Shown here piece by piece: positions 36,829 through 47,072 of a stretch of DNA of 64,000 nucleotides. Within the stretch, counting starts at the first letter, position 1; each line of letters begins with the position of its first letter. Origin of the DNA: HXMU1420-13 sp965228545 (GTDB lineage Bacteria; Bacteroidota; Rhodothermia; Balneolales; Balneolaceae); contig OZ245822.1 in assembly GCA_965228545.1 (NCBI GenBank), positions 3,162,001 through 3,226,000 of the forward strand. Reading direction: 5' to 3'. The position numbers and the translations under genes are program-made. The notes beneath the pieces were generated by a model. That model was not told where the DNA came from and searched no databases. It was given only the letters and a program-made list of their open reading frames with translations.

Positions 36829-37859
36829 ATAAAACGCTCAAGGCTCTTGCTGGTAATTTTGATGTGCCGCTATACATCGAATCTGTTATTCCGATTAAAA
36901 GTGGCCACATCAACAACACATATCGTATAAAAAACGCGTTGGCCAATCAACCTGATGTGCTTCTACAAAAGGTAAACCAGCACGTTTTTGGGAATATAAA
37001 GCATCTGATGAGCAACCTTGTGTTGGTAAATCGGCATGTGCTAAATCAAGAAATATATCGGGAGTTAGTAGCACCGCTAATTCCCACCAAAAAGGGGAAT
37101 TATTGGTTAGAAAGCGACGGGGACATCTGGCGAATGTACACCTTTATCAAACAAAAAAAGGCGTATGAGGTGCCTCATTCGGCTGAAATATGCTGGAAAG
37201 CAGGCCTCACCTACGGTACTTTTCTAAAGGCGGTAGATGAAATTGATGTGTCAACTATTCATGCCCACATTCCGGATTTCCATAACATTCGTTTTCGGTT
37301 AAATCAGCTTGAGCAAGCTGTGAAAAGTTCATGTAATAAACGAGTAACAAAAGCCAAATCGGTGTTATCACAAATAGAAGCGTATCAGAAAGAAATGTGT
37401 GCTCTTTTTGATGACGCAAACTCCGGGAGTTTACCGGTACGTGTGCTCCATAACGATACCAAACTAAGCAATGTATTGATTGGAGCAGGTAAGGTAGGTA
37501 CAGTAATCGATCTTGATACCATTATGCCGGGTTTTGTGTTTTATGACACCGGAGATGCTCTTCGCTCGATGGCTATAACTGCGAAAGAAGACGAGCCGAA
37601 TATGGATTGCATCGCATTGAATACCCACTTTTACCAGGCGTTTGTTGAGGGCTATCAGGACGCTACAAGCACTATGTTAACCGAGCGTGAAGTTCTCAGT
37701 ATTGGGAAATCGGGCGCATATATGGCCTACATTATGGCGGTTCGGTTTGTCTCCGATTTTTTAAATGAAGATATCTATTACTCCACTACCTACCCCGATC
37801 ATAATCTAGTTCGTGCCTCCAATCAGCTGAGAGTGTGCGGCTTGTTTTCAACAAGGTAA
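36819..37859 (+). CDS. NahK-like N-acetylhexosamine 1-kinase (APH fold)
   Basis: Aminoglycoside-phosphotransferase-like kinase: SGHINNTYRI glycine-rich loop, catalytic HNDTKLSNVL (His211, Asp213) and metal-binding VIDLDT. The arrangement and length (346) match N-acetylhexosamine 1-kinases, which phosphorylate GlcNAc/GalNAc at C1. Starts within the last 10 bp of the nucleotidyltransferase gene. Other APH-family sugar kinases cannot be excluded. Confidence 0.82.
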   Translation: MGIDKTLKALAGNFDVPLYIESVIPIKSGHINNTYRIKNALANQPDVLLQKVNQHVFGNIKHLMSNLVLVNRHVLNQEIYRELVAPLIPTKKGNYWLESDGDIWRMYTFIKQKKAYEVPHSAEICWKAGLTYGTFLKAVDEIDVSTIHAHIPDFHNIRFRLNQLEQAVKSSCNKRVTKAKSVLSQIEAYQKEMCALFDDANSGSLPVRVLHNDTKLSNVLIGAGKVGTVIDLDTIMPGFVFYDTGDALRSMAITAKEDEPNMDCIALNTHFYQAFVEGYQDATSTMLTEREVLSIGKSGAYMAYIMAVRFVSDFLNEDIYYSTTYPDHNLVRASNQLRVCGLFSTR

Positions 37860-37911
37860 ATTTAGTACTATTCATAGCCGTTTATGGAACGCATGGGTAA
37901 CCTAACTTTCT

Positions 37912-38655
37912 ATGAATTCTTTTTTCGAGACCACCATTTTGTTTAATAGATACACCACCGAGCATTTTGTGGTGGTTTCTTGCTTTTTATTGGCAGTGCT
38001 TTTCTTCTTAAGATGGATGAAAGGGCAAGAACAGGAAAAACAACGCAAAATTTTGTTAGTGATTTCTGTAGTGTTGGCAAGTATGCAGCTGGCAAAAATT
38101 CCTCTTAATCTGTATACCAATACTTTTGACGTAACGAAAGACATTCCCCTGCACATGTGCAATTTTCTGCCCTTTGTAATGATTTGGATCTATGCATTCA
38201 AAAGCCGAATAGTTTGGGCAACCACTTTTTTTTGGGTGATTTTAGGAGTTTCTCAAGCCAATATCACTCCTTCAGTACAATACTCCCTGTTCCACTACGA
38301 CGCCATCCGATATTGGAGTGTTCATCTGGGATTAGTGATTTTGGCTCTTTATCCGGCTATAGGGTGGAAGTGGACATTGGAATTCAAAGATGTAGCGCGT
38401 ACCCTGATTGCGATCAACGCTGTTGCTGCCTTAATTTTTGGGATAAACATGGTTTTAGGTAGTAATTACTTATATGTAATGGGGAAACCTCCGGGAACCA
38501 CTTTTTTTAGTATGCTGCCACCGTGGCCTACATATATTTTAGTTTTGGAGGCAATAATAGTAGTATGGTCGATACTACTTGTAGTTTTGTTTAAGGGCTT
38601 GAATTGGTGGAATAGCCGCATCAACAAAAACCAACAAATGCCACAGTCTCTATGA
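37912..38655 (+). CDS. YwaF-family integral membrane protein
   Basis: Six to seven transmembrane helices; the IPLHMCNFLPFVMIWIYAF signature and the late YVMGKPPGTTFFSMLPPWPTYI segment are characteristic of the YwaF/TIGR02206 family (related to TMEM164). Function unknown in bacteria; the conserved His and Cys in the HMCNF motif are likely key residues. Its stop overlaps the next gene (ATGA). Confidence 0.88.
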   Translation: MNSFFETTILFNRYTTEHFVVVSCFLLAVLFFLRWMKGQEQEKQRKILLVISVVLASMQLAKIPLNLYTNTFDVTKDIPLHMCNFLPFVMIWIYAFKSRIVWATTFFWVILGVSQANITPSVQYSLFHYDAIRYWSVHLGLVILALYPAIGWKWTLEFKDVARTLIAINAVAALIFGINMVLGSNYLYVMGKPPGTTFFSMLPPWPTYILVLEAIIVVWSILLVVLFKGLNWWNSRINKNQQMPQSL

Positions 38656-38870
38656 GCGAATATGCCAACATAAGTTACTTGGCAACAATCACCTGTCCGA
38701 ATTGTTCAACTCAAAGGAATGAAAAAATGAGTGAGAATGCCTGCCGGTATTTTTGGGAGTGCCCTAATTGCAAGCAGGTTTTTAAACCAATAAAAGGGGA
38801 TTGTTGTGTGTACTGCTCCTATTCTGAGACTCCATGTCCACCCATTCAAAAAAACAATTCATGTTGTTGA
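38652..38870 (+). CDS. GDCCVxC-domain protein (cysteine form)
   Basis: 72 residues with 11 cysteines: CPNC (15-18), Cys31, CPNC (37-40), the family motif KGDCCVYCSY (51, 52, 55), CPP (62) and a terminal CC. Family members elsewhere may carry selenocysteine; here every position is a plain Cys codon. Two CxxC knuckles suggest zinc binding, and the GDCCVxC site may bind another metal or be redox-active. Role not established. Translationally coupled to the YwaF gene. Confidence 0.9.
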   Translation: MSEYANISYLATITCPNCSTQRNEKMSENACRYFWECPNCKQVFKPIKGDCCVYCSYSETPCPPIQKNNSCC

Positions 38871-38996
38871 GCGCTGAACCTCTTTTATTCGTTGCTAATA
38901 CAATCAAAGAATAAAGTACCATAACTATTCGTATTATTAGTGGCCTGCTAATCGAATGAATTATATCTAACAGTTTGTAACCCCCCGTAACAGTTC

Positions 38997-39881
38997 ATGA
39001 TAAAATCTACCATCGTATTAAGTACAATAATTCTCGTGTTGTTGGTAACTGGCTGTGATAATGAACGCGTGATCAATCCGTTTGAAGAATCAATTGGCAC
39101 CTATTCGGTGTATGGAGCCGTGGAATTGAATGAAGATCGAAACCTTATAAGAATCAGAGATGTAAGCATTCCATTTCTTGCAGATTCTTCTATCGGATAC
39201 AACGACATCAACGTAACCTTGAAAGAAGTAGATAGCGGCAGGCTAATTGGATTGCGTGATACAACCATAAACTATAACGGTAATTATACTTTGAATTTTG
39301 TGATTGAAGAAGATCTTCAACCACGGGTTGCCTACACTTTTGAGATACGTTACGAAAATGAGGAGGTCGTTTTCTCGACTTTTACAATGCCGGGAGTAGG
39401 TAATCTCTCAATTAGCCGCGATCCTGTACAGAATTGTTATCATAAAATTCGCTTTACTTGGGATAATGTGCTAGCGCCCGAATACATTCTTGCCGAGGCC
39501 GGTGTAAACTATAATGGACAAACATATTGGGGTGAAGTTGAACGTGTTGATGAGCCTGATCATGTGCCAGGCACCAACACCATGGATATGGAACTTACCG
39601 TTCGAAATTTATTGGTAGACATATTTCCACCACCTATAGGTGGCGAAGGCGCATCGAATACTCCGCCCGAGTTTTGGAAGCCTGAAGTGGAATGTCATCA
39701 ACTAGATAACAACGAAATTTATATTCGTTACATCCACTTTGGCCCGGAATGGGAACAATTCGAAGAAACAGATTACTACGTTTTTGACATGCTGGATTCG
39801 GGACAAATAGAAAATGGGATCGGTTTTTTAGGCGGTATTCGCCGTGGTATGCTAATTTTTTCTGTAGATGAATTGAACTAA
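38997..39881 (+). CDS. DUF4249-like lipoprotein
   Basis: Lipoprotein signal (LLVTGC, Cys20), NPF near the start of the mature protein, then an all-beta protein with a carboxypeptidase-regulatory-like first domain (VSIPFLADSSIGYNDINVTLKE, YTLNF) resembling DUF4249 proteins found beside TonB receptors. Assignment is tentative; no receptor is adjacent here. Confidence 0.7.
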   Translation: MIKSTIVLSTIILVLLVTGCDNERVINPFEESIGTYSVYGAVELNEDRNLIRIRDVSIPFLADSSIGYNDINVTLKEVDSGRLIGLRDTTINYNGNYTLNFVIEEDLQPRVAYTFEIRYENEEVVFSTFTMPGVGNLSISRDPVQNCYHKIRFTWDNVLAPEYILAEAGVNYNGQTYWGEVERVDEPDHVPGTNTMDMELTVRNLLVDIFPPPIGGEGASNTPPEFWKPEVECHQLDNNEIYIRYIHFGPEWEQFEETDYYVFDMLDSGQIENGIGFLGGIRRGMLIFSVDELN

Positions 39882-39883
39882 TA

Positions 39884-39920
39884 AAAAAACCCCAACAGGT
39901 TTCAACTGCTGAGGTTTTAC
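39884..39920. terminator. bidirectional terminator between convergent genes
   Basis: A7 then imperfect arms ACCCCAACAG / CTGCTGAGGT, then TTTT. It can end the lipoprotein on the plus strand and the T9SS protein on the minus strand. Confidence 0.65.
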
Positions 39921-39957
39921 ATAAAGGACGCCTATCTTACTTAGGCTTTGTTTCAGC

Positions 39958-42015
39958 TTATTTTATCAGAGCCATTTTCTTGGTGAAATGAATATCACCT
40001 GCATCCAATCTATAAAAATAGACTCCGCTTGATAAGTTCTGTGCGTTAAAGGTGATTTGCTTCAAACCCGGCGCCAACTGCTCGCCATCAACCAGTGTTT
40101 CCACTACTTGCCCAAGCAGATTAAACACCTGAAGAGTTACTGTTTCGGTAGAAGAAAGTTCAAAGCTAATAGTAGTAGAAGGGTTGAATGGATTCGGATA
40201 ATTTTGATGCAATAGAATCGCAGCCGGTCCCTCTGATTCGGATTCCGTATTAACTCCAAATTCATCAACAATTACTGCAACTTCTATAGTGGTGCTTTTT
40301 GAATTATCCGTAGCCGTGAGGTCAATGAATTTGTTCTGATCTTCATCTACAATCCAAAGAAGACGACGAGTTTCCGGATCGAACGTAGCGCTTGCCGGCA
40401 AATTCTGAACAGTTAATGTTGGGATTGTCATATCAGGATTATAAGCACTGATAACAATATCTAAGGTGTCGCCGATTTCAGGGAATATTGGTCCCGGATT
40501 AACAGCAGCCGGCATACTCTGTTGTACAATAATGCTTCGATCCGAAGAGTACTGTGTGCTGTAGTAAGCATACTGTGTTATTGGCTCCCCTTCGTCGTGC
40601 ATCATAAATCCGATTTTAATGAAATCATGCAGTTCCGGTATCCACTCGAAATTGAATGAAAAGAACGAAGTTTCGTCCTCAAACATCAGCGACTTATAAC
40701 CCGAGGTAGTGTCACCAGCTTCAGAGAAGTAGTAGTTTAAGTCACCGGATAAATTTGCTTCCTCATCCAATAATGTATGCCATTCCGAGAATAGATATAG
40801 CTCGCCCATCGAGTACGAATATTGATAGGATTTGACTACTGTTTGGTGATACTCGCCATTAATGAACTCGAATTCGTTAGTGTGTTTGCTAAACACCGTC
40901 ATCTCGTTATTAAATAGGCTATAGTTTAGATATTCAATCAAATTATCATTGGCATCATATACCCAAACCGATTTGTTTATGGCATCACCCGCAATCATCG
41001 AATCGGCTTCAGCACTATACACTACGCCATAAGAAAGCACAGAATCTACCAACATTGTGCCGGGTGTTAGCAATGATTCATGTTCGTAAGTTCGGGAGTA
41101 AGTGTTCATTTCCCATGCGCCATTGTTGTAAAAGAAGCCTTTAGATTTAGCGAAAGCTCCGGCATTTACAAAGGCAACACTATCGGATGGTACAAGCCCA
41201 TCTTTAGTGGCGTTAAGTACATGAGTTACAGTATATAATGGGTTTTGATGTTCATCAAACTGCTGAAACCGACGGTGCCAGTAAGAAAGTTCGCCTCCTG
41301 TATAGGATTTATACTCATTCAAATGATGGTCGGTGGTTTCTTCGTAACGGCTTTCGTTAGAAAGCACAAAGTCCATCATCGAGGCATCATAAAGATACGT
41401 TTTTGCCCAGCTTAGAGAATGGTCTTCCGATGCAAATTGTAAATTCCTCATATATTTTTCCCAGCCGGTTTCGGTGCGATATATATCATGATAAGTTTCT
41501 GAAGTGGCTCCATCAGCGGGCGGAAAAACATAGGTGTATCGATCGCCGTAAGTGGGGGTTCCGTCCGGTCCGATTTGCAAAGTAAGAGTGCTGTCGATTC
41601 GATTATTATTAATCCAATCGGTTCTGTTATAGCCTAGAACCCATCTTGCAGAATCGGAATCCCAACTGTACGATTTCCTGATTCGGCGGAATTGTATTGT
41701 ATTGCCAATATCAAATTCTTGGCTAAATCCCTCCGGGTAGAAGTTAACGGAGTCATGATCGGCCCTTTCATCGTACGACCATGTAGTATCACTATTGAAA
41801 GAAAAATCGAAAGTTGACGGCTCTGCCGGAGCCATCTTGGAACTCGTTCCATGCAATTCCACAGGTAAATCACTTCGTAGCTCAAATAATATCTGGTGCG
41901 TAGAAGCCGGGTTAATCTCAGAATTGCTTAACGTTTCTTGGGATACTGCAGAGATCTGTGCCAATAGAATAAAAGGGTACAACGACATCCACAGTAGCAT
42001 TAGTTGCTTCTTCAT
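39958..42015 (-). CDS. large T9SS-sorted secreted protein
   Basis: Signal peptide (MKKQLMLLWMSLYPFILLAQ), ~500 residues rich in Tyr/Trp/Asn strands (repeats of the type YDANDNLIEYLNYSLFNNEM, YEHES), a cadherin-like/putative Ig domain (~520-590, TVQNLPASATFDPETRRL), then a T9SS type A sorting domain with HQNYPNPFNPSTTISFEL, SGVYFYRLDAG and a terminal MALIK. No enzyme motif found. Exported across the outer membrane; role unknown. Confidence 0.88.
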   Translation of the reverse strand: MKKQLMLLWMSLYPFILLAQISAVSQETLSNSEINPASTHQILFELRSDLPVELHGTSSKMAPAEPSTFDFSFNSDTTWSYDERADHDSVNFYPEGFSQEFDIGNTIQFRRIRKSYSWDSDSARWVLGYNRTDWINNNRIDSTLTLQIGPDGTPTYGDRYTYVFPPADGATSETYHDIYRTETGWEKYMRNLQFASEDHSLSWAKTYLYDASMMDFVLSNESRYEETTDHHLNEYKSYTGGELSYWHRRFQQFDEHQNPLYTVTHVLNATKDGLVPSDSVAFVNAGAFAKSKGFFYNNGAWEMNTYSRTYEHESLLTPGTMLVDSVLSYGVVYSAEADSMIAGDAINKSVWVYDANDNLIEYLNYSLFNNEMTVFSKHTNEFEFINGEYHQTVVKSYQYSYSMGELYLFSEWHTLLDEEANLSGDLNYYFSEAGDTTSGYKSLMFEDETSFFSFNFEWIPELHDFIKIGFMMHDEGEPITQYAYYSTQYSSDRSIIVQQSMPAAVNPGPIFPEIGDTLDIVISAYNPDMTIPTLTVQNLPASATFDPETRRLLWIVDEDQNKFIDLTATDNSKSTTIEVAVIVDEFGVNTESESEGPAAILLHQNYPNPFNPSTTISFELSSTETVTLQVFNLLGQVVETLVDGEQLAPGLKQITFNAQNLSSGVYFYRLDAGDIHFTKKMALIK

Positions 42016-42167
42016 GTCTTCTCCTGTAATAGTTCTGTACCATATACAGGCTTACCCTTTATTTGTGAAGAAAAAATGAAGGCAAGCGCACTATCAAAAA
42101 AACAGTTAAAAAGTAGCTAAGCAGTTGCAATACGGTTATTATCCAAAATTAAAATCAAAAATAAAGT

Positions 42168-43661
42168 ATGATGAAATTTCGGTTTCCCACACCATATACC
42201 GTGTTGATGGGAGTAATTGTTTTCGCAGCAATCGCAACATGGCTTCTTCCTGCCGGTAATTACAGTACACTGGAATACAATTCGGTTTCGGATGTCTTTG
42301 AAATCAGTTCTCAGAATGGGGTCGAAACCATGCCTGCAACCGAAGTAACCCTGGAGGAATTAAATATCACCATTGATTTAGAAACATTTACCAGTGGCGA
42401 TATTAGCCGACCTGTTTCTGTGCCGGGAACCTACGAACAAGTGGAGGCTGCTCCACAAGGAGTTATCGCAATTTTTATGGCGCCCATTAAAGGCATGTAT
42501 GCCGTAATCGATATTGTGTTGTTGGTGTTAGTGATAGGAGGGTTTATCGGCGTATTTAATAATTCCGGCGCTTTGGATAAAGGAATTGCCGCGCTTGCAT
42601 CGAAACTACAAGGCAGAGAAAGTGTGCTCATCATTCTGGTAACATCGCTAATTGCATTAGGCGGAACCACTTTCGGGATGGCCGAAGAAACCCTGGCATT
42701 TTACCCGATTTTAGTTCCGGTTTTTCTTGCCGCCGGATACGATTTACTTGTACCTGTTTCCGTGATTTATATCGGATCGAGTATTGGAACCATGGCAAGT
42801 ACCGTAAATCCGTTTGCAACCATAATTGCCTCTAATGCCGCCGGAATTAACTGGACCATTGGTCTGTCAAGCAGGCTGGCTTTATTAGTGCTTGGCACGA
42901 TGTTTTGCATCGGCTACATCGTTCGTTATGGTAAAAAAGTAAAAGCAGATCCAACGCAATCACTACTTCATGGCCTCGATTTAAAAAGCCCGTTTAAACA
43001 CATTCATCTTAACAAAAATGCCGAACCGCTCGAGCTCAAAACCATCCTATTACTCCTGTTATTTGGCGGGACTTTTGTGTTGATGATTATCGGAGTTTCG
43101 CAATGGCACTGGTGGCTCACCGAAATGACCACACTCTTCGTAATTGCCTCCATTTTGATGGGTTTTCTGCAACGTACCGGCGAGCAAGCTTTCATCAAAG
43201 AGTTTATCGGAGGCGCCAAAGATTTGCTCGGCGTTTGTTTTATCATCGGGATTGCCCGCGGCGTTACCATCATTATGAATGATGGCAAAATATCGGATAC
43301 CATTTTGTTTGAATCCGTGCAAATTGTACAGGGCATGTCTGGTTTTGCATTTCTTCCGGCATTGTTTGTTGTCTTTTTTGTGATGGGATTCTTTATCTCA
43401 AGCTCTTCGGGATTGGCCGTGGTTTCCATGCCCATCATGAGTTCGCTCTCTCAAATAATCGGCGTTCCCACCGAAGAAATAGTAAATGCCTATCAATTCG
43501 GCTTTGGGTTGATGCTTTTTATCACTCCGGCAGGATTAGTACTTCCATCGCTCGCCATGGTGAATGTTAGCTACAACACCTGGCTGAAGTTTATCTGGCC
43601 ACTACTTCTGATGCTGGCAGCACTTAGTGTTCTCATTCTTTGGGCCGGCTTATTGCTCTAG
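42168..43661 (+). CDS. YfcC-family membrane carrier
   Basis: About 12 transmembrane helices with FPTPYTVLMGVIVFAAIATWLLPAG at the start, GGTTFGMAEETLAFYPILVP and GSSIGTMASTVNPFATIIAS in the middle and FGFGLMLFITPAG near the end, diagnostic of the YfcC group (basic amino acid/dicarboxylate-type carriers). Substrate is uncertain; arginine/ornithine-type or peptide-derived compounds are the usual suggestion. The next gene is a large secreted BNR protein. Confidence 0.88.
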   Translation: MMKFRFPTPYTVLMGVIVFAAIATWLLPAGNYSTLEYNSVSDVFEISSQNGVETMPATEVTLEELNITIDLETFTSGDISRPVSVPGTYEQVEAAPQGVIAIFMAPIKGMYAVIDIVLLVLVIGGFIGVFNNSGALDKGIAALASKLQGRESVLIILVTSLIALGGTTFGMAEETLAFYPILVPVFLAAGYDLLVPVSVIYIGSSIGTMASTVNPFATIIASNAAGINWTIGLSSRLALLVLGTMFCIGYIVRYGKKVKADPTQSLLHGLDLKSPFKHIHLNKNAEPLELKTILLLLLFGGTFVLMIIGVSQWHWWLTEMTTLFVIASILMGFLQRTGEQAFIKEFIGGAKDLLGVCFIIGIARGVTIIMNDGKISDTILFESVQIVQGMSGFAFLPALFVVFFVMGFFISSSSGLAVVSMPIMSSLSQIIGVPTEEIVNAYQFGFGLMLFITPAGLVLPSLAMVNVSYNTWLKFIWPLLLMLAALSVLILWAGLLL

Positions 43662-43807
43662 CATTTAGGGAGTTAAGTATAGGAGTTGCCAAATTTAAAA
43701 CTGCGTAAAAGCGCTCGGAAAAATTGCATCTTTTGCGAAATTACAGGTAGTTCTGTGAATGAAGAATTAGGGATTACAACTACTAACTACAATCAAAGGA
43801 TACAATC

Positions 43808-46800
43808 ATGAAGAAACTCACTAAGTTTGGGTTGATGATTGTTCTGAGCATTTTTACCACCATTAGTTTTGCTCAGGATAAATCGATCATCGCTACCACT
43901 AATTACGGGGCACTGGAATTACGCAATGTAAGTACCGGCTTCGCATCCGGGCGTATTGCCGACATCGCCATTCATCCCCACGACGATAACGTTTGGTACG
44001 TTGCCGTTGGATCGGGTGGCGTTTGGAAAACTGAAAATGCCGGCGTTACCTGGAAACCCATTTTTGATGATCAGCCTTCCTATTCAATCGGAAGCGTAAC
44101 CGTCGATCCTTCAAACCCGCACATTATTTGGGTTGGCACCGGTGAAAATGTTGGCGGCCGACACGTTGGTTTTGGCGATGGAGTGTACAAAAGCGAAGAT
44201 GGAGGAATGAGTTGGAAAAATATGGGTCTCGAAGCCAGCGAGCATATCTCCAAAGTAGTGGTTCATCCCGAAAACTCTGACGTAGTTTGGGTAGCAGCAC
44301 AAGGTCCGCTATGGAATAGTGGTGGCGAACGCGGTTTATACAAATCTACCGATGGCGGCCAAAACTGGACCAAAACATTAGGCGATGACGAATGGGTTGG
44401 AGTAACCGATTTGGTTCTGGATCCCAGAAATCCGGATGTAATGTACGCAGCAACCTGGCAACGGCACCGAAATGTGGCTGCGTATATGGGCGGCGGACCG
44501 GGATCAGGACTTCACAAATCTACAGATGGTGGAAACACCTGGAAGCCATTAAAGAGAGGAATCCCGGGATCCAATCTTGGAAAAATTGGTCTGGCAATCT
44601 CTCCGCAAAATCCTGATATCGTATATGCTGCCATCGAGCTGGATCGCACCAAAGGCGGTCTGTTTATGTCGGAAGATCGCGGCGAAAGCTGGAAGAAAAT
44701 GTCGGATATGGTTTCCGGTGGAACCGGCCCACATTACTATCAGGAATTGTATGCTTCACCGCATCACTTCGGGCGCATTTATTTGATGAACGTGAGAACC
44801 ATCGTTTCTAACGATCATGGACGAACGTACAGCAACTTGCCGGAGCGCGATAAACACTCCGATAATCACGCACTCGCTTTCCGCGCAGATGATCCGGATT
44901 ATTTACTGATGGGATCGGATGGTGGTGTGTACGAAACCTTCGATCATGGCGATAACTGGAGATACATCCCGAACTTACCGCTTACCCAATACTACAAAGT
45001 TGCGGTAGACGACGAAAAACCGTTTTACAACATGTATGGCGGCACGCAGGATAACGGAACGCACGAAGGACCTTCGAGAACAGATTTATCGCACGGAATC
45101 CGTAACACAGACTGGAAGCACATTTTATTTGCCGATGGCCACGACGTTGCCACCGAGCCGGGCAATCCGAATATTGTATACGGCGAAACCCAGCAGGGTG
45201 GTTTGCACAGGATAGATCGAGTTTCAGGTGAGCGCACTTTTGTTCAGCCTCAGCCATTGGAAGGCGAAGATTTTGAACGCTACAACTGGGATGCCCCAAT
45301 TTTAATCAGCCCGCACAGCCCGACTAGAGTTTATTTTGCATCGCATCGAGTTTGGAAATCGGAAGATCGTGGCGATAGCTGGACTCCCATTTCAGGCGAT
45401 TTAACCCGCGACGAAGAGCGCATTACCTTGCCGATTATGGGCCGGCAGCAAAGCTGGGATAATGCCTGGGATGTAAACGCGATGTCTAACTACAACACCA
45501 TTACTTCGCTGGGAGAATCTCCTTTGGTAGAAGGATTGATCTACGTTGGTACCGACGATGGCATAATTCAGGTTACCGAAGATGGTGGCGAGAACTGGAG
45601 AAAGCTGGAAGTGGGTAATATTCGGGGAATTCCTGAAACAGCCTTTGTGAACGACATCAGAGCGGATTTACACGATGCAAATACCGTGTACGCTGCCCTC
45701 GATAATCATAAATATGGCGATTTTAAGCCGTACTTGATTAAAAGTACCGATCGTGGTAAGTCATGGAAATCCATTGCAGGGAATATCCCTGATCGCCATT
45801 TAGTGTGGAGAATGGTGCAAGATCATGTGCAACCAAATCTGCTTTTTGCGGCTACCGAATTCGGCATTTTCTTTACGGTTGATGGTGGCAACGAATGGGT
45901 AGAATTAGATGGCGGAGCTCCAACCATTGCCTATCGCGACATCACCATTCAGCGACAGCATGACGACTTAGTTGCGGCATCATTCGGTCGTGGTTTCTTT
46001 GTATTGGATGATATTTCGCCGTTACGATCGGTAAGCGAATCTTTACTCAATCAAGAAGCGGCACTAATTTCTGCTCGCGACGCATTCTGGTATCTGCCGA
46101 GAAGCGTTGAGATTGATCCCGGCGCCTCGTTCTATACGGCGGAAAACCCTGATTTCGGAGCCATGTTCACCTACTACTTGAAAGACGGATTGTCGTCGAT
46201 GAAAGCTGATCGGGTGAAATCTGAAAAAGCAATCGAAGAGGGAGAAGATATTCCATTCCCTGGTTGGGATGCTTTGGATGCCGAAATGCGTGAGGTAGCG
46301 CCCTACATTCGAATTACCATTAAAGATATGGACGGACAAGTAGTGCAACGTGTGAAAGGCAGCGCCCGAAAAGGGATGAACCGCGTAAATTGGGATTTAC
46401 GACTTCCATCAAAAAATATCATTGAATTAGGTCAATCCTATGGCGGAGGCGGCTGGTTTGGCGGTGGCTTTATGGCCGTTCCGGGAACGTATACCGCAAC
46501 ACTTTCGAAAGTGGAAAATGGCGAAGTGACCGATTTAAGCGAACCTATGGAATTTGACGTAGTTCCACTTCGCGAAGGAACGCTTGATGGAGCAGATTAC
46601 GATGAAATGGTGGCTTTCCAGAATGATGTGATCGAACTTCAACAAGCGATTACGGCCTTCGAAATCGATGTGGAAAAGCACATCGATATGGTGAAAGCGA
46701 TGCAAACAGCCTATGCGAGAGCAGATCAGGAAAACACCGCCCTCGAAAAGCAATTGCACGATACCCACATGGACCTGTTGGAGTTGATGGAAAAACTGGA

Positions 46801-47044
46801 TGGCAGCGAAGCCAAGAACGAAATCGGCGAACGCAATCCGCCATCACCATCCGATCGAATGTTTGTTGGTATTCGGGCCATGTTCACCAGCCTGTACGGA
46901 CCAACCGATATGCATAAACAAATGATTGAAATCGGTAACAACGAGTTCGACGCCATGAAAGGCGGACTCAACACCATCGCCAATCGTTTTGCACAATTCG
47001 AACGACAACTAACCGCCATTGGCGCCCCTCCCATTCAGGAGTAA
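43808..47044 (+). CDS. secreted BNR/sortilin(VPS10)-like propeller protein
   Basis: Signal peptide to SFAQ, then at least eight Asp-box (S/T-x-D-x-G-x-x-W) repeats between residues ~70 and 700: YKSEDGGMSW, YKSTDGGQNW, HKSTDGGNTW, FMSEDRGESW, WKSEDRGDSW, VTEDGGENW, IKSTDRGKSW and FTVDGGNEW. These form two beta-propellers as in VPS10/xyloglucanase-like proteins. A C-terminal region (~760-1078) has a beta domain followed by a long helical segment. Asp boxes are structural, and no catalytic acid pair could be picked out. Such proteins are abundant in marine Bacteroidota, often near peptidases or amino acid carriers. Confidence 0.88.
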   Translation: MKKLTKFGLMIVLSIFTTISFAQDKSIIATTNYGALELRNVSTGFASGRIADIAIHPHDDNVWYVAVGSGGVWKTENAGVTWKPIFDDQPSYSIGSVTVDPSNPHIIWVGTGENVGGRHVGFGDGVYKSEDGGMSWKNMGLEASEHISKVVVHPENSDVVWVAAQGPLWNSGGERGLYKSTDGGQNWTKTLGDDEWVGVTDLVLDPRNPDVMYAATWQRHRNVAAYMGGGPGSGLHKSTDGGNTWKPLKRGIPGSNLGKIGLAISPQNPDIVYAAIELDRTKGGLFMSEDRGESWKKMSDMVSGGTGPHYYQELYASPHHFGRIYLMNVRTIVSNDHGRTYSNLPERDKHSDNHALAFRADDPDYLLMGSDGGVYETFDHGDNWRYIPNLPLTQYYKVAVDDEKPFYNMYGGTQDNGTHEGPSRTDLSHGIRNTDWKHILFADGHDVATEPGNPNIVYGETQQGGLHRIDRVSGERTFVQPQPLEGEDFERYNWDAPILISPHSPTRVYFASHRVWKSEDRGDSWTPISGDLTRDEERITLPIMGRQQSWDNAWDVNAMSNYNTITSLGESPLVEGLIYVGTDDGIIQVTEDGGENWRKLEVGNIRGIPETAFVNDIRADLHDANTVYAALDNHKYGDFKPYLIKSTDRGKSWKSIAGNIPDRHLVWRMVQDHVQPNLLFAATEFGIFFTVDGGNEWVELDGGAPTIAYRDITIQRQHDDLVAASFGRGFFVLDDISPLRSVSESLLNQEAALISARDAFWYLPRSVEIDPGASFYTAENPDFGAMFTYYLKDGLSSMKADRVKSEKAIEEGEDIPFPGWDALDAEMREVAPYIRITIKDMDGQVVQRVKGSARKGMNRVNWDLRLPSKNIIELGQSYGGGGWFGGGFMAVPGTYTATLSKVENGEVTDLSEPMEFDVVPLREGTLDGADYDEMVAFQNDVIELQQAITAFEIDVEKHIDMVKAMQTAYARADQENTALEKQLHDTHMDLLELMEKLDGSEAKNEIGERNPPSPSDRMFVGIRAMFTSLYGPTDMHKQMIEIGNNEFDAMKGGLNTIANRFAQFERQLTAIGAPPIQE

Positions 47045-47072
47045 AACACAGTTGTAGTTTTAACTCAAATTC

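Noticed and set aside
38652..38870. Selenoprotein
   Set aside because: The GDCCVxC positions are TGT/TGC cysteine codons with no in-frame TGA.
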